From: Curtobacterium poinsettiae | GTDB lineage: Bacteria; Actinomycetota; Actinomycetes; Actinomycetales; Microbacteriaceae | Assembly (NCBI RefSeq): GCF_025677645.1 | Contig: NZ_CP106879.1 | Location: 2,790,001 to 2,854,000 of the forward strand | DNA: 64,000 bases | Reading direction: 5' to 3' | Shown here: positions 18,424-27,721 of the stretch, piece after piece | Layout of the letters: each line of letters begins with the position of its first letter | Numbering within the stretch: position 1 is the first letter of the stretch | Notes under the pieces: generated by a model | What the model saw: the letters and a program-made list of their open reading frames with translations, nothing else | Told to the model about the DNA's origin: nothing | Databases searched by the model: none | Made by a program: the position numbers and the translations under genes

Positions 18424-19419
18424 TCAACCGGTGGCGCCGTCCCAGTCCGCGTAGGGGTCCCAGCCGGTCGTCGGCACCGGCGACCCGGCACGCAGCAGGT
18501 CCGCGTCGCCACGCTCCCGCACGGCACCAATGCGCCGGAAGCCCCCGGGCAGGATCGTGTCGGCCGGGAACGTGGCGAGCAGTCCGTGGTCTTCGCCACC
18601 GTGCAGTGCGACCTCGTCGAGGTCGGTGGCGGCATCGAGTTCGAGCGTCACCCGGCTGGCACGGGCGAGCCGACCGGCGTCGATCGCCAGCCCGTCGGAC
18701 AGGTCGAGCATCGCGGTGGCCCCGGCCGCGGCCGCGAGCGGCCCGTCGGCGATCGGGGGCACCGGTCGGCGCTGCCGTCCGACGTCGGGGTCGACGTCCG
18801 CACCGCTCGCGACCGTCGCGACGCGGTCCGGCTCGCCCCGGTCGTCGACGCCGTCGTGGAACAGCCGGGACAGCCCGCGCGCGGCACGTCCCAGCTCGCC
18901 GGACACCGCGAGCACGTCACCGACGCCCGCGCCCGACCGCAGCACGGGGGCGCGGCCCAGCAGGTCACCGAAGGCGGTGACGGCCACGGTGAACGTCGCC
19001 GAGGTGGAGAGGTCTCCCCCGACGACCCCGCACCCGGGCGCGAGTGCGTCGACGGCGAGTCGGAAGCCCTCGGCGATGCCCTCGAGGACGGCCACGGGGG
19101 TGTCCTGCGGTGCGGCGAGGGCGATCACGAGGCCGCTCGGCACGGCACCCATCGCGGCGACGTCGGAGAGGTTCGTGGCGGCCGCCTTCCAACCGATGTC
19201 CGTCGGCGACGACCACGCCCACCGGAAGTCCGGGCCGTGCACCATCATGTCCGTCGTCACGACGAACCGCCCGTCGGGAGCGGCGACGACGGCGCAGTCG
19301 TCACCGGGACCGAGGAGCGGCGTCCCCGCGGGCAGACGGCTCGTGATCCGGTCGAGGACGACGAGTTCGCCGAGCTCCCCCACCGTCGGTCCGGCCCAGG
19401 CGTCGTCCGTCGCATCCAC
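18424..19419 (-). CDS. thiL: Thiamine-monophosphate kinase ThiL
   Basis: Phosphorylates thiamine monophosphate to the diphosphate cofactor. 331 residues of the PurM/ThiL fold: LLGPGDDCAVV near residue 35, VVTTDMMVHGPDF, SDVAAMGAVPSG, VVGGDLS, and a C-terminal HGGEDHGLLATFP. The GTG at 19417-19419 is six bases after TACCGT. It is separated from divergent DUF3515 by only 24 bases, and the two -10-like boxes overlap. Confidence 0.93.
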   Translation of the reverse strand: MDATDDAWAGPTVGELGELVVLDRITSRLPAGTPLLGPGDDCAVVAAPDGRFVVTTDMMVHGPDFRWAWSSPTDIGWKAAATNLSDVAAMGAVPSGLVIALAAPQDTPVAVLEGIAEGFRLAVDALAPGCGVVGGDLSTSATFTVAVTAFGDLLGRAPVLRSGAGVGDVLAVSGELGRAARGLSRLFHDGVDDRGEPDRVATVASGADVDPDVGRQRRPVPPIADGPLAAAAGATAMLDLSDGLAIDAGRLARASRVTLELDAATDLDEVALHGGEDHGLLATFPADTILPGGFRRIGAVRERGDADLLRAGSPVPTTGWDPYADWDGATG

Positions 19420-19443
19420 ACGAGAACGGTAGCCTGGACGGCG
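19420..19443. promoter_or_regulatory. Divergent thiL / DUF3515 promoters with overlapping -10 boxes
   Basis: The 24-base gap between two start codons contains TACCGT on the minus strand (19431-19426) and TAGCCT on the plus strand (19430-19435), six and eight bases from their start codons. They share two base pairs, so RNA polymerase could not open both at once. Any -35 elements would lie inside the opposite coding sequence. Confidence 0.5.
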
Positions 19444-19929
19444 ATGGACACCGCGCGCCGCACCCCTCGCACCCTCGCGATCCTGGGGGCCGTGATCACC
19501 CTCGCCGCCGGGTTGACCGGGTGCACGAACGCCGTGTCGATGTCCCCGGCCCCGTCGGCGAACGCCGCGGCGTGTGCGGCCGTGCAGGTCCGGCTGCCCG
19601 CGACCGTGGACTCGAAGTTCGACCTGCGGAACACGAACGCGCAGGCGACCGCTGCCTGGGGCGACCCCGAGGTGGCGATCTACCACTGCGGTGTCGCCGT
19701 CCCCACCGTGTCCGACCTGCCGTGCTTCTCGCAGGGCGGCGTCGACTGGATCCGCGACGACCGGGGCGACCAGGTCGTCTACACGACGTTCGGTCGGTCA
19801 CCGGCGGCGCAGGTCGTGGTCGACTCGACGAAGACCACGTCCTCGGTCGTGCAGGAGCTGTCCGACGCCGTGTCGTCACTGCCGAAGGACGGACACGAGT
19901 GCCTCGACCCTGCTGACGTGCAGGGCTGA
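19444..19929 (+). CDS. DUF3515 family lipoprotein
   Basis: 161 residues. Basic N-terminus, a hydrophobic stretch and the lipobox LTGC with Cys27 indicate a lipoprotein attached to the outer face of the membrane. The mature part has cysteines at CAAVQ, YHCGV, LPCFS and ECLDP that may pair as disulfides. DUF3515 is an actinobacterial family of unknown function; location beside thiL and ddl is conserved as far as I recall. It is divergent from thiL. Confidence 0.85.
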   Translation: MDTARRTPRTLAILGAVITLAAGLTGCTNAVSMSPAPSANAAACAAVQVRLPATVDSKFDLRNTNAQATAAWGDPEVAIYHCGVAVPTVSDLPCFSQGGVDWIRDDRGDQVVYTTFGRSPAAQVVVDSTKTTSSVVQELSDAVSSLPKDGHECLDPADVQG

Positions 19930-19983
19930 CGCTCGCGCGCCGACCCGGTCAGCGCACGGCTGACGCTCGCGCGCCGACCCGAC
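19925..19983. repeat. Direct repeat after the DUF3515 gene
   Basis: Two copies of a 23-base segment beginning GCTGACGCTCGCGCGCC at about 19925 and 19961, the first overlapping the stop codon. No hairpin of note is seen. It may be a local duplication in the 3' flank between convergent DUF3515 and ddl. Confidence 0.6.
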
Positions 19984-19995
19984 AGCGCAGGCTGG

Positions 19996-21078
19996 TCAGC
20001 GAACGGCGGCGCGACCCAGTTCGATGAGCTCGGTGATCAGCTCGCCGTAGGACAGCCCCGACGCCGCCCAGCAACGCGGGTACATCGACAGCGGTGTGAA
20101 GCCCGGCATCGTGTTGACCTCGTTCACGACGAAGCCGTCGTCGGTCAGGAAGCAGTCGACACGAGCGAGCCCCGAGCCCCCGATGGCCTCGAACGCGCGG
20201 GCACCGATGGAGCGGATCTCGTCGGTCTGGTCGTCGGTCAGCGGCGCCGGGCAGAGCAGCGACTCGTCGCCGCCCAGGTACTTCGAGGCGAAGTCGTAGA
20301 AGCCGTCCTCGGCCACGACGATCTCGCCCGGCAGGCTCGTGCGCGGCACGCCGTCACGGCCCTCGAGCACGGCGACCTCGACCTCGCGGCCGACCACGCG
20401 GGGCTCGACGATCACCTTGGAGTCGTGCTCGAACGCCAGGTCCATCGCGGCACCCAGCTGCGCGGGCTCGTCGACGCGCGAGACACCCATGCTCGACCCG
20501 GCGCGGGCCGGCTTGACGAACAGCGGCCAGCCGTGGGCGGCGATCGTCTCGGCAACGTCCACCGGATCGGCCGCCCACTGCCGGCGCAGCACCGTGGTCC
20601 ACGGTGCGACCCGGAGCCCGGCGTGCTCGAGCACGGCCTTGGCGACGTGCTTGTCCATCGCCAGGGCGCTCGCGAGCACGCCGTCGCCGACGTACGGCAG
20701 CCCGGCGATCTCGAGCAGGCCCTGGATCGTGCCGTCCTCGCCGAAGGGGCCGTGCAGGATCGGGAACACCACGTCGACCGGGATCGCCGTGACCGTGCCG
20801 TCGGGGTGGGACACGACGAGTTCGTTGGTGGCCGGCGAGGTCGGGAACGCGATCCGCGTGCCGTTGTCGGGCACCGTCGGCAGCGCGCCGTCACGGATGG
20901 TCCACTGCGCGGGGTCGTCCGACTGCAGCGTGAAGGCACCCTCCCGGGTGATCCCGATCGGCACGAGGTCGTACTCGGCCCGGTCGACGACGTCCATGAT
21001 GCCGCCGGCGGTCACGCAGCTGATCTCGTGTTCGCTCGAGCGACCGCCGAAGAGCACGGCGACGGTGGTCCTGGGCAT
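19996..21078 (-). CDS. ddl: D-alanine--D-alanine ligase
   Basis: Makes the D-Ala-D-Ala dipeptide for peptidoglycan. 360 residues starting MPRTTVAVLFGGRSSEHEISC, with ATP-grasp features PLFVKPARAGSSMGVSRV, EVEVAVLEG and the magnesium-binding end VNEVNTMPGFTPLSMYP. The ATG at 21076-21078 has GAGGG before it; upstream in-frame ATG/GTG codons lack a better site. It follows gpsA and murA on the same strand, a cell-envelope cluster. Confidence 0.96.
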   Translation of the reverse strand: MPRTTVAVLFGGRSSEHEISCVTAGGIMDVVDRAEYDLVPIGITREGAFTLQSDDPAQWTIRDGALPTVPDNGTRIAFPTSPATNELVVSHPDGTVTAIPVDVVFPILHGPFGEDGTIQGLLEIAGLPYVGDGVLASALAMDKHVAKAVLEHAGLRVAPWTTVLRRQWAADPVDVAETIAAHGWPLFVKPARAGSSMGVSRVDEPAQLGAAMDLAFEHDSKVIVEPRVVGREVEVAVLEGRDGVPRTSLPGEIVVAEDGFYDFASKYLGGDESLLCPAPLTDDQTDEIRSIGARAFEAIGGSGLARVDCFLTDDGFVVNEVNTMPGFTPLSMYPRCWAASGLSYGELITELIELGRAAVR

Positions 21079-21137
21079 GGGGGTTCCCTCGGGGATCGTG
21101 GGCACGGGAGTCCCTTCGTGACTCGGTGCGGGACCGG

Positions 21138-22151
21138 TCACTCGCCCTGCGGCTCGTCGGTCTCGGTGAGGTGCGGCGCGATGTTGCGCGGATCGAGCCT
21201 ACCGGCGAGGACCTCGCCGACCTGGCTGACGATGGGCATGTCGACCCCGTTCGCCGCGGCCAGCTCGAGGATCGGGGCGACCGAGGCCAGCCCCTCCGCC
21301 GTCTGGTTCATCTGGCGGACGACCTCGTCGAACCGGTAGCCCTGGCCGAGCAGCCGTCCGGCGGTGTTGTTCCGCGACAGCGGCGACTGGCACGTGGCGA
21401 TGAGGTCGCCGAGGCCCGCGAGCCCGGACAGCGTGGACGACTGCGCGCCGAGCGACACCGCGAAGTCGGTCATCTCGGCGAGGCCGCGCGTGATGATCGA
21501 GGCCTTGGTGTTCTCGCCGTAGCCGACCCCGTCGACGATGCCGATCGCGACGGCGATGAGGTTCTTCAGCACGCCGCCGAACTCGGTGCCGATGACGTCC
21601 GTGTTGATGAACGACCGGAAGTACGGGTTCGTCGCGACGGCGGCGACGTCCGTGGCGGTCGCCAGCGACGACGACGACACCACCGCGGCGGTCGGCTGCC
21701 GACGGGCGATCTCGAGCGCCAGGTTCGGCCCACTGGCCACCGCGATGCGGTCCTGGTCGATGCCGAGCCCCTGCAGCAGGACCTCGCTCATGCGCAGGCC
21801 CGTGCTCTTCTCGACGCCCTTCATCAGGCTGACGACCGGCACGTCGGCGGGCAGCAGCTCGCGGATCGCGGCGAGGTTCGAGCGCAGGGTCTGCGAGGGC
21901 ACCGAGACGTACACCTGCGAGGCGCCGTCGAGCACGCGCTCGAGGGACGTCGACGCGGTCAGGGTGCGAGGCAGGTTGATGCCGGGCAGGTAGTCCGAGT
22001 TGCGCTTGGTCTCGGTGATCTCGCGGGCGACCTCGGGGCGTCGGGCCCACACCACGGTGGACGCTCCGCCCTCGGCCAGCACCTTCGCGAACGTGGTGCC
22101 CCAGCTGCCGGCACCGATCACGGCCACCCGGGGCTTGTCGGTCGACTGCAT
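21138..22151 (-). CDS. gpsA: Glycerol-3-phosphate dehydrogenase GpsA
   Basis: NAD(P)-dependent reduction of dihydroxyacetone phosphate to sn-glycerol-3-phosphate for phospholipids. About 337 residues. Rossmann motif GAGSWGTTFAKVLAEGG is at the N-terminus, then VSVPSQTLRSNL, SLMKGVEKSTG, SGPNLALEI, catalytic-lysine region VLKNLIAVAIGIVDG, and GLGDLIATCQSPLSRN. I place the start at ATG 22149-22151; GTG two codons upstream or TTG near 22238, overlapping the plsC end, are alternatives. It sits between plsC-like and ddl genes. Confidence 0.94.
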   Translation of the reverse strand: MQSTDKPRVAVIGAGSWGTTFAKVLAEGGASTVVWARRPEVAREITETKRNSDYLPGINLPRTLTASTSLERVLDGASQVYVSVPSQTLRSNLAAIRELLPADVPVVSLMKGVEKSTGLRMSEVLLQGLGIDQDRIAVASGPNLALEIARRQPTAAVVSSSSLATATDVAAVATNPYFRSFINTDVIGTEFGGVLKNLIAVAIGIVDGVGYGENTKASIITRGLAEMTDFAVSLGAQSSTLSGLAGLGDLIATCQSPLSRNNTAGRLLGQGYRFDEVVRQMNQTAEGLASVAPILELAAANGVDMPIVSQVGEVLAGRLDPRNIAPHLTETDEPQGE

Positions 22152-22230
22152 GACCACCCGGATCGCGGCGGTGTCGAAGGCCCCCGGAGCCGCGGCGGCG
22201 GGGTCGGGTCGGTCGTCGTGGGGTCGGAGG

Positions 22231-23055
22231 TCACTCAAACCGGCCGGTCTCCTTCTGGTTGTTCGCCGCCGGGTCCCAGCGGGTCGCGGGTGCCCGTTCG
22301 CCGCGGAGCACCTCGAGCAGCGCGGTGATCTCGCGCATGACGAGTTCGGTGGCCTCGCCGAGCATCTGCTGGTCGATCTGCCGACCGCGGTACGCCGACA
22401 GGTCGACCGGGTCACCGATGATCACGTCGACGCGGGACGGCGGGAACAGCCGGAGCTTCTTGCCGTACCGCGCCATGATGTTCTGCGTGCCCCAGTGGGC
22501 CATCGGGATGAGCGGCACGTCGTTCTCGAGTGCGATTCGCACCGCACCCGTCTTGCCGCGCATCGGCCAGAGGTCGGGGTCGCGGGTGAGCGTCCCCTCG
22601 GGGTAGACGATGATCGCACCGCCCTGCTCGACCAGGGACCGGCCACCCCCGAGCGGGTCGCTCAGGCGCGTCCGGCCGGAGCGTTCGACCGGGATCTGTC
22701 CCATGCCGGACATGAGCTTGCCGACCACGGGGACCGTGAACAGGGACGCCTTCGCCAGGAACCGCGGCGCCCGCTTCGAGATGTACACGGCGGTGCCCAC
22801 GACCAGGGGGTCGATGTTCGTGAAGTGGTTCGGTGCGAGCACGAAGGCACCCTCGGCCGGCAGCCGGTTGGGGCCGTGCCAGTGGTACCGCGCCGAGAAC
22901 CGGAACGTCGGGATGACGATCGAGGCGACGATCCGGAACGCGGTGTTCAGCTCGCCGCGGCGCCACCGGCGCCCACGCACGGGGAGGCCGGTCGCGACCT
23001 GCGCGTCGGAGCCGCCACGGGCCTCCAGACCGTCGCCGCTTGCTTCTGCCGGCAC
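22231..23055 (-). CDS. 1-acyl-sn-glycerol-3-phosphate acyltransferase-like protein
   Basis: 274 residues of the PlsC family, which acylates lysophosphatidate. Motif I is APNHFTNIDP (HX4D), with IPVERSG and VYPEGTLTRD following. A membrane-proximal hydrophobic stretch FRIVASIVIPTF lies near residue 40. The GTG start is five bases after the murA stop. Neighbouring gpsA makes the acceptor backbone, so a phospholipid role is likely. The first 35 residues (GLEARGGSDAQVATGLPVRG) look like translated type B palindrome sequence rather than a conserved domain. Confidence 0.9.
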   Translation of the reverse strand: MPAEASGDGLEARGGSDAQVATGLPVRGRRWRRGELNTAFRIVASIVIPTFRFSARYHWHGPNRLPAEGAFVLAPNHFTNIDPLVVGTAVYISKRAPRFLAKASLFTVPVVGKLMSGMGQIPVERSGRTRLSDPLGGGRSLVEQGGAIIVYPEGTLTRDPDLWPMRGKTGAVRIALENDVPLIPMAHWGTQNIMARYGKKLRLFPPSRVDVIIGDPVDLSAYRGRQIDQQMLGEATELVMREITALLEVLRGERAPATRWDPAANNQKETGRFE

Positions 23056-23060
23056 CGTGC

Positions 23061-24428
23061 CTACCCAGCGAAGTCGAAGTCGGCGCCGAGCTTGCGCAGC
23101 TTCGGGATGAAGTGCTCGTAGCCGCGGCTGATGATGCCGACGTTGGTGATGTGCGACTCGCCGTCGGCGGTCAGCGCCGCGATGAGGTGGCTGAACCCGC
23201 CGCGCAGGTCGGGGACGCGCACGTTGGCGGCGTGCAGCTTCGTCGGACCGGTGATGACGGCGGCCTGCTCGAACGGGCGGCGGGCGACACGGCGGTCGTG
23301 CCCGGGCAGCCCCTCCTTGTGCACGACGATGTCGGCACCCATCTCGTTCAGCGCGTCGGTGAAGCCGAAGCGGTTCTCGTAGACGGTCTCGTGCACGATG
23401 CTCTGGCCCTCGGCCTGGGTCAGCGCGACGACGAGCGGCTGCTGCCAGTCCGTCATGAAGCCGGGGTGCACATCGGTCTCGATGACGACGGGCTTCAGGG
23501 TGTCCAGCTCGCGGTAGAACCGGATGCCGTCCTCCTGGATGTCGAACCCGCCGCCGACCTTGCGGAAGACGTTGAGGAACGTCATGAGCTCCTGCTGGTT
23601 CGCGCCCTCGACGAAGATGTCGCCGTTCGTGGCGAGCGCGGCGGACGCCCAGCTCGCGGCCTCGTTGCGGTCGTTGATCGCGCGGTGCGTGTAGCCGCGG
23701 AGCGACTCGACGCCCTCGATGAAGATGACGCGGTTCGGCTCGACGGAGACGATGGCGCCCATCTTCTGCAGGATCGCGATGAGGTCCATGATCTCGGGCT
23801 CGATCGCGGCGTTCCGCAGCTCGGTGACGCCCTTCGCGAGGGTCGCCGAGAGCAGGACCTGCTCGGTGGCGCCGACGCTCGGGTACGGCAGCTCGATCGA
23901 GGCGCCCTTCAGGCCGTCCGGGGCCGTCAGGTGGATGCCGTTGACCTGCTTGTCGACGACCGCACCCATGGCACGCAGGGCGTCGAGGTGGAAGTCGATC
24001 GGACGGTCGCCGATGCGGCAGCCGCCGAGGTCGGGGATGAACGCCTCGCCGAGCTTGTGCAGCAGCGGACCGCAGAACAGGATCGGGATGCGGCTCGAAC
24101 CGGCGTGCGCGTCGATCTCGGCGAAGTGCGCCGACTCGACCCGCGACGGGTCGAGGATGAGTTCGCCTCGTGCAGGATCGGTGATGCGCACGCCGTGCAC
24201 CTCGAGCAGCCCGCGGACCACCTTGACGTCGGAGATGTCCGGCACGTCACGGAGGATCGACGGGGTGTCACCGAGCAGCGACGCCACCATGGCCTTGGTC
24301 GCGAGGTTCTTCGCCCCACGGACCTCGATGCGCCCCACGAGCGGCTTGCCCCCGCGGATGACGATCTCGTCCGACTTGAGGCCCACGCGCGCCCCTGCGG
24401 CCGCTGCGTCCTGTACGAGAGAGTTCAC
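23061..24428 (-). CDS. murA: UDP-N-acetylglucosamine 1-carboxyvinyltransferase MurA
   Basis: First committed step of peptidoglycan synthesis. 455 residues with N-terminal GGKPLVGRIEVRGAKN, the fosfomycin-target cysteine in LGGCRIGDRP, and DVHPGFMTDWQQP. The GTG at 24426-24428 is chosen because its first base is the last base of the leuD stop (TAGTG), while the longer TTG start would overlap leuD by 31 bases. The coupling of leuCD to murA is a recurrent actinobacterial arrangement. Confidence 0.96.
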   Translation of the reverse strand: MNSLVQDAAAAGARVGLKSDEIVIRGGKPLVGRIEVRGAKNLATKAMVASLLGDTPSILRDVPDISDVKVVRGLLEVHGVRITDPARGELILDPSRVESAHFAEIDAHAGSSRIPILFCGPLLHKLGEAFIPDLGGCRIGDRPIDFHLDALRAMGAVVDKQVNGIHLTAPDGLKGASIELPYPSVGATEQVLLSATLAKGVTELRNAAIEPEIMDLIAILQKMGAIVSVEPNRVIFIEGVESLRGYTHRAINDRNEAASWASAALATNGDIFVEGANQQELMTFLNVFRKVGGGFDIQEDGIRFYRELDTLKPVVIETDVHPGFMTDWQQPLVVALTQAEGQSIVHETVYENRFGFTDALNEMGADIVVHKEGLPGHDRRVARRPFEQAAVITGPTKLHAANVRVPDLRGGFSHLIAALTADGESHITNVGIISRGYEHFIPKLRKLGADFDFAG

Positions 24429-25024
24429 TACTTCACCGGCAATGTCTTCGGCCGCCAACTGGAGCGGCGGGATTCGAACTCCGTGATCGAGGTCTCGTCA
24501 CGGAGGGTGAGCCCGATGTCGTCGAGCCCTTCCATCAACCGCCAACGAGTGTAAGCGTCGATCTCGAAGGGGACGTCCACATCCCCCAGCGACACGCGCT
24601 GCGTCACGAGGTCGACCGTCGCCTCGATGCCCGGGTTCGCCTCGATGGCGGCCCACAGGCGCTCGACCTCCGGTTCGGTCACGATCGCCGTGACCAGGCC
24701 CTGCTTGCCGGCGTTGCCCTTGAAGATGTCCGCGAAACGGGGCGAGACGACCACGGTGAAGCCGAAGTCACGGAGCGCCCACACGGCGTGCTCGCGGGAC
24801 GAACCGGTGCCGAAGTCGGGGCCTGCGACGAGCACACGGGCACCCTGGTAGCGCTCCTGGTTCAGCACGAAGTCGGGGTCCTGCCGCCACCCGGCGAACA
24901 GGGCGTCCTCGAAGCCGGTCTTCGTGACGCGCTTCAGGTAGACGGCCGGGATGATCTGGTCGGTGTCGACGTTCGACCGCTTGAGCGGTGCGGCGATGCC
25001 GGAGACGGTGGTGATCTTGTCCAT
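24428..25024 (-). CDS. leuD: 3-isopropylmalate dehydratase small subunit
   Basis: Swivel-domain subunit that pairs with LeuC in leucine synthesis. 198 residues: [16 protein letters not shown] near the start, the GTGSSREHA active-site motif, [19 protein letters not shown] and the C-terminal R-W-R region. The ATG at 25022-25024 overlaps the leuC stop (TGATG), so the two subunits are made in coupled translation. Confidence 0.97.
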   Translation of the reverse strand: MDKITTVSGIAAPLKRSNVDTDQIIPAVYLKRVTKTGFEDALFAGWRQDPDFVLNQERYQGARVLVAGPDFGTGSSREHAVWALRDFGFTVVVSPRFADIFKGNAGKQGLVTAIVTEPEVERLWAAIEANPGIEATVDLVTQRVSLGDVDVPFEIDAYTRWRLMEGLDDIGLTLRDETSITEFESRRSSWRPKTLPVK

Positions 25025-26481
25025 CAGAAGGTCCCCTCGGTGGCGGTGGCGGCCGTCGCCGCCGCGATCTCGTCGTCGGTCTCCAGGTCCCACGGGCTGG
25101 ACAGCGTGCCGCGCACCGCGGTGGCCGCGGCGACGAGCGGCGACACCAGGTGGGTGCGGCCGCCCTTGCCCTGGCGACCCTCGAAGTTGCGGTTCGAGGT
25201 GCTCGCGCAGCGCTCCCCCGGTGCCAGCTGGTCCGGGTTCATCCCCAGGCACATCGAGCAGCCGGCGAACCGCCACTCGGCACCGAACTCGGTGAACACC
25301 TTGTCGAGCCCCTCGGCCTCGGCCTCGAGCCGGACCCGAGCGGACCCCGGCACCACCATGACCCGGACGCCGTCGGCCTTCTTGCGGCCGTTGATGATCG
25401 ATGCGAAGGCCCGAAGGTCCTCGATGCGCGAGTTGGTGCAGGACCCCATGAACACCGCGTCGACGGCGATGTCCTTCATCGGGGTGCCGGCGGCGATGTC
25501 CATGTACTCCAGGGCGCGGCGTGCGGCGGCCTGGTCGTTGGGGTCGCTGTAGGCGGCCGGGTCCGGCACGCTCTCGGACAGCGAGACGCCCTGGCCCGGG
25601 TTCGTGCCCCAGGTGACGAAGGGCTCGAGCTCGTCCGCGTCGATGAACACCTCGGCGTCGAACACGGCGTCGTCGTCGGTCGCCAGGGTGTCCCAGTACG
25701 CGACGGCGTCGTCCCAGTCCTGGCCGGTGGGCGCGTGGTCGCGGCCCTGCACGTAGTCGTAGGTGGTCTGGTCGGGGGCGACCATGCCGGCGCGGGCACC
25801 GGCCTCGATCGACATGTTGCAGATCGTCATGCGGCCCTCCATCGAGAGCGCGCGGATCGCGGAGCCGCGGTACTCGAGCACGTAGCCCTGTCCGCCGCCG
25901 GTGCCGATCTTCGCGATGACGGCCAGGATGATGTCCTTCGCCGTCACCCCCGGGCGCAGCGTGCCCTCGACCGTGATCGCCATCGTCTTGAACGGCTTGA
26001 GCGGCAGGGTCTGCGTGGCGAGGACGTGCTCGACCTCGGACGTGCCGATGCCGAACGCCATCGCGCCGAAGGCCCCGTGGGTGCTGGTGTGCGAGTCGCC
26101 GCAGACCACGGTGATGCCGGGCATGGTCAGGCCGAGCTGCGGGCCGACCACGTGGACGATGCCCTGCTCCTTGTCGCCCAGGGAGTGCAGCCGGACGCCG
26201 AACTCCTCGCAGTTGCGACGGAGGGTCTCGATCTGGATGCGGCTCGTCGGGTCCGCGATGGGGCGGTCGATGGCGAGCGTCGGCGTGTTGTGGTCCTCGG
26301 TCGCGATCGTCAGGTCGAGGCGACGCACCGGTCGCCCGGCCTGCCGCAGGCCGTCGAACGCCTGCGGACTCGTCACCTCGTGCACGAGGTGGAGGTCGAT
26401 GTAGAGGAGGTCGGGGTTGCCGTCCTCACCCTTGACCACGACGTGGTCGTCCCACACCTTCTCGGCGAGCGTCTTTCCCAT
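25024..26481 (-). CDS. leuC: 3-isopropylmalate dehydratase large subunit
   Basis: Aconitase-family [4Fe-4S] isomerase of leucine synthesis. 485 residues with [15 protein letters not shown], and the three cluster ligands in MGSCTNSR and [13 protein letters not shown]. Normal length. The upstream region holds a perfect palindrome 65 bases from the start, where an IclR-type regulator such as NdgR/LtbR would be expected. A good purine-rich ribosome-binding site (GAGGAGGG) precedes the ATG. Confidence 0.97.
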   Translation of the reverse strand: MGKTLAEKVWDDHVVVKGEDGNPDLLYIDLHLVHEVTSPQAFDGLRQAGRPVRRLDLTIATEDHNTPTLAIDRPIADPTSRIQIETLRRNCEEFGVRLHSLGDKEQGIVHVVGPQLGLTMPGITVVCGDSHTSTHGAFGAMAFGIGTSEVEHVLATQTLPLKPFKTMAITVEGTLRPGVTAKDIILAVIAKIGTGGGQGYVLEYRGSAIRALSMEGRMTICNMSIEAGARAGMVAPDQTTYDYVQGRDHAPTGQDWDDAVAYWDTLATDDDAVFDAEVFIDADELEPFVTWGTNPGQGVSLSESVPDPAAYSDPNDQAAARRALEYMDIAAGTPMKDIAVDAVFMGSCTNSRIEDLRAFASIINGRKKADGVRVMVVPGSARVRLEAEAEGLDKVFTEFGAEWRFAGCSMCLGMNPDQLAPGERCASTSNRNFEGRQGKGGRTHLVSPLVAAATAVRGTLSSPWDLETDDEIAAATAATATEGTF

Positions 26482-26545
26482 GAGCTCAGCCCTCCTCGTC
26501 CTCGTCGTTGCGCCGCGACCGCGGCCCGATCAGGCGACTCTACCA

Positions 26546-26557
26546 TTGGTATACCAA
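26546..26557. promoter_or_regulatory. Palindrome upstream of leuC, candidate operator
   Basis: TTGGTATACCAA is a perfect 12-base palindrome in the 157-base divergent region between leuC and the FUSC gene. It is AT-rich against a strongly GC-rich background. In other actinobacteria leuCD is controlled by the IclR-type NdgR/LtbR regulators, so an operator for such a protein is a reasonable inference; the regulator gene is not in the window. Confidence 0.45.
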
Positions 26558-26638
26558 CGCGCGGCACCCCGGCGCGACCCGGCTTGGAGGCCCGTGGCGA
26601 CGCCCCGACACCTGTCGCGGTGGGAAGATGGTGACGAC

Positions 26639-27706
26639 ATGACGACACCTGCGCACTCGACCCGGACCATCAACCTCGAGGGCGCGGCACGCGCCGCGAT
26701 CGCCGGTGGCGCACCGCTCGCGCTGCTCATCGCCCTCGGTGTGCCGGGGTACGCCGCCTTCGCCATGTTCGCCGGGTTCACCGCCATCTTCGGTGCGACC
26801 GAGCCCTACCGGCAGCGTGCCGTCACCACCGGCGTCGCGGGTGTGCTGCAGGCGCTCTGCATGTTCGCCGGCATCGGGGTCGGGCTCCTCGGGTCGCCGC
26901 TCTGGCTGCAGGCCGTGGGTCTCGTCGTCGTCCTGGTGGTCGCGGTCTGCACCCTCTCCGCGCTCCGGACGATCCCCGCGCAGCCGATCTTCCCGGTGTT
27001 CGCGTTCGTCGTGTCCGCACTCGTGCCGATGCGCCCGGCCGACGTCCCGCTCGTCACCACGATCATCGTCTGCTCGGTCGCCTGGGCCTGGCTCGTCGCG
27101 ATGTCCGGTGCGGTGCTCCGCCGTGTGTTCCACCCGCATGCCCCGCACCGGTTCCGCCCGCTGGCCGACCGCAAGCACCGCTCAATCGCGGTCCTGCGGA
27201 CGCCGGCGCTGTGGGAGACCGTCGCGCTCAACGTCGCCGGGTCACTCGTCGCCGGGGCCGTCGCGGAGTCGATCCCCGGGCTCGGGCACCCGTACTGGGC
27301 GGTCATCGCGGTGGTCTCGACCCTGCCGGCGATCCGCCAGCGGCACACCGTGGTCCGCGCCGGGCAGCGTGTGGTCGGCACGATCGGCGGCACGGTCATC
27401 GCGGTCGGCATCCTGCTGCTCGAGCCGTCGGCGTGGTGGATCGTCGTGCTGGCCGTCGTCGGACAGTTCTTCGCCGAGATCTTCGTCGCCCGGAACTACG
27501 CCGTGTGCCTGCTGTTCCTCACCCCGCTCGCCCTGGCGGTGTCGTGGCTGAGCCTGCCCGAGGCACCCCAGCTGCTGGCGCTCGACCGCATCGCACAGAC
27601 CGTGCTCGGTGCCGTGGTCAGCGTGGGGCTGCTGCTCGTCGGGCGAGCGATCGAGCGCCGGCGTGGCCGTGCCCTCGGCGCGACGAGCGCCATCCGGACC
27701 GTCTGA
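26639..27706 (+). CDS. FUSC-family (aromatic acid exporter-like) membrane protein
   Basis: 355 residues with two sets of membrane helices: residues 15-140 (LALLIALGVPGYAAFAMFAG ...) and 195-340 (SLVAGAVAESIPGLGHPYW ...), each followed by a basic turn such as EPYRQRA and RQRHTVVRAGQR. The second set matches the FUSC_2 half-repeat seen in fusaric-acid and aromatic-acid exporters. It is a half-size form lacking the long cytoplasmic domain of YccS or AaeB. Substrate unknown. Start is the ATG at 26639, just after GGGAAGATGGTGACGAC. Confidence 0.8.
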   Translation: MTTPAHSTRTINLEGAARAAIAGGAPLALLIALGVPGYAAFAMFAGFTAIFGATEPYRQRAVTTGVAGVLQALCMFAGIGVGLLGSPLWLQAVGLVVVLVVAVCTLSALRTIPAQPIFPVFAFVVSALVPMRPADVPLVTTIIVCSVAWAWLVAMSGAVLRRVFHPHAPHRFRPLADRKHRSIAVLRTPALWETVALNVAGSLVAGAVAESIPGLGHPYWAVIAVVSTLPAIRQRHTVVRAGQRVVGTIGGTVIAVGILLLEPSAWWIVVLAVVGQFFAEIFVARNYAVCLLFLTPLALAVSWLSLPEAPQLLALDRIAQTVLGAVVSVGLLLVGRAIERRRGRALGATSAIRTV

Positions 27707-27721
27707 CGCCCCCGGTCGTCC

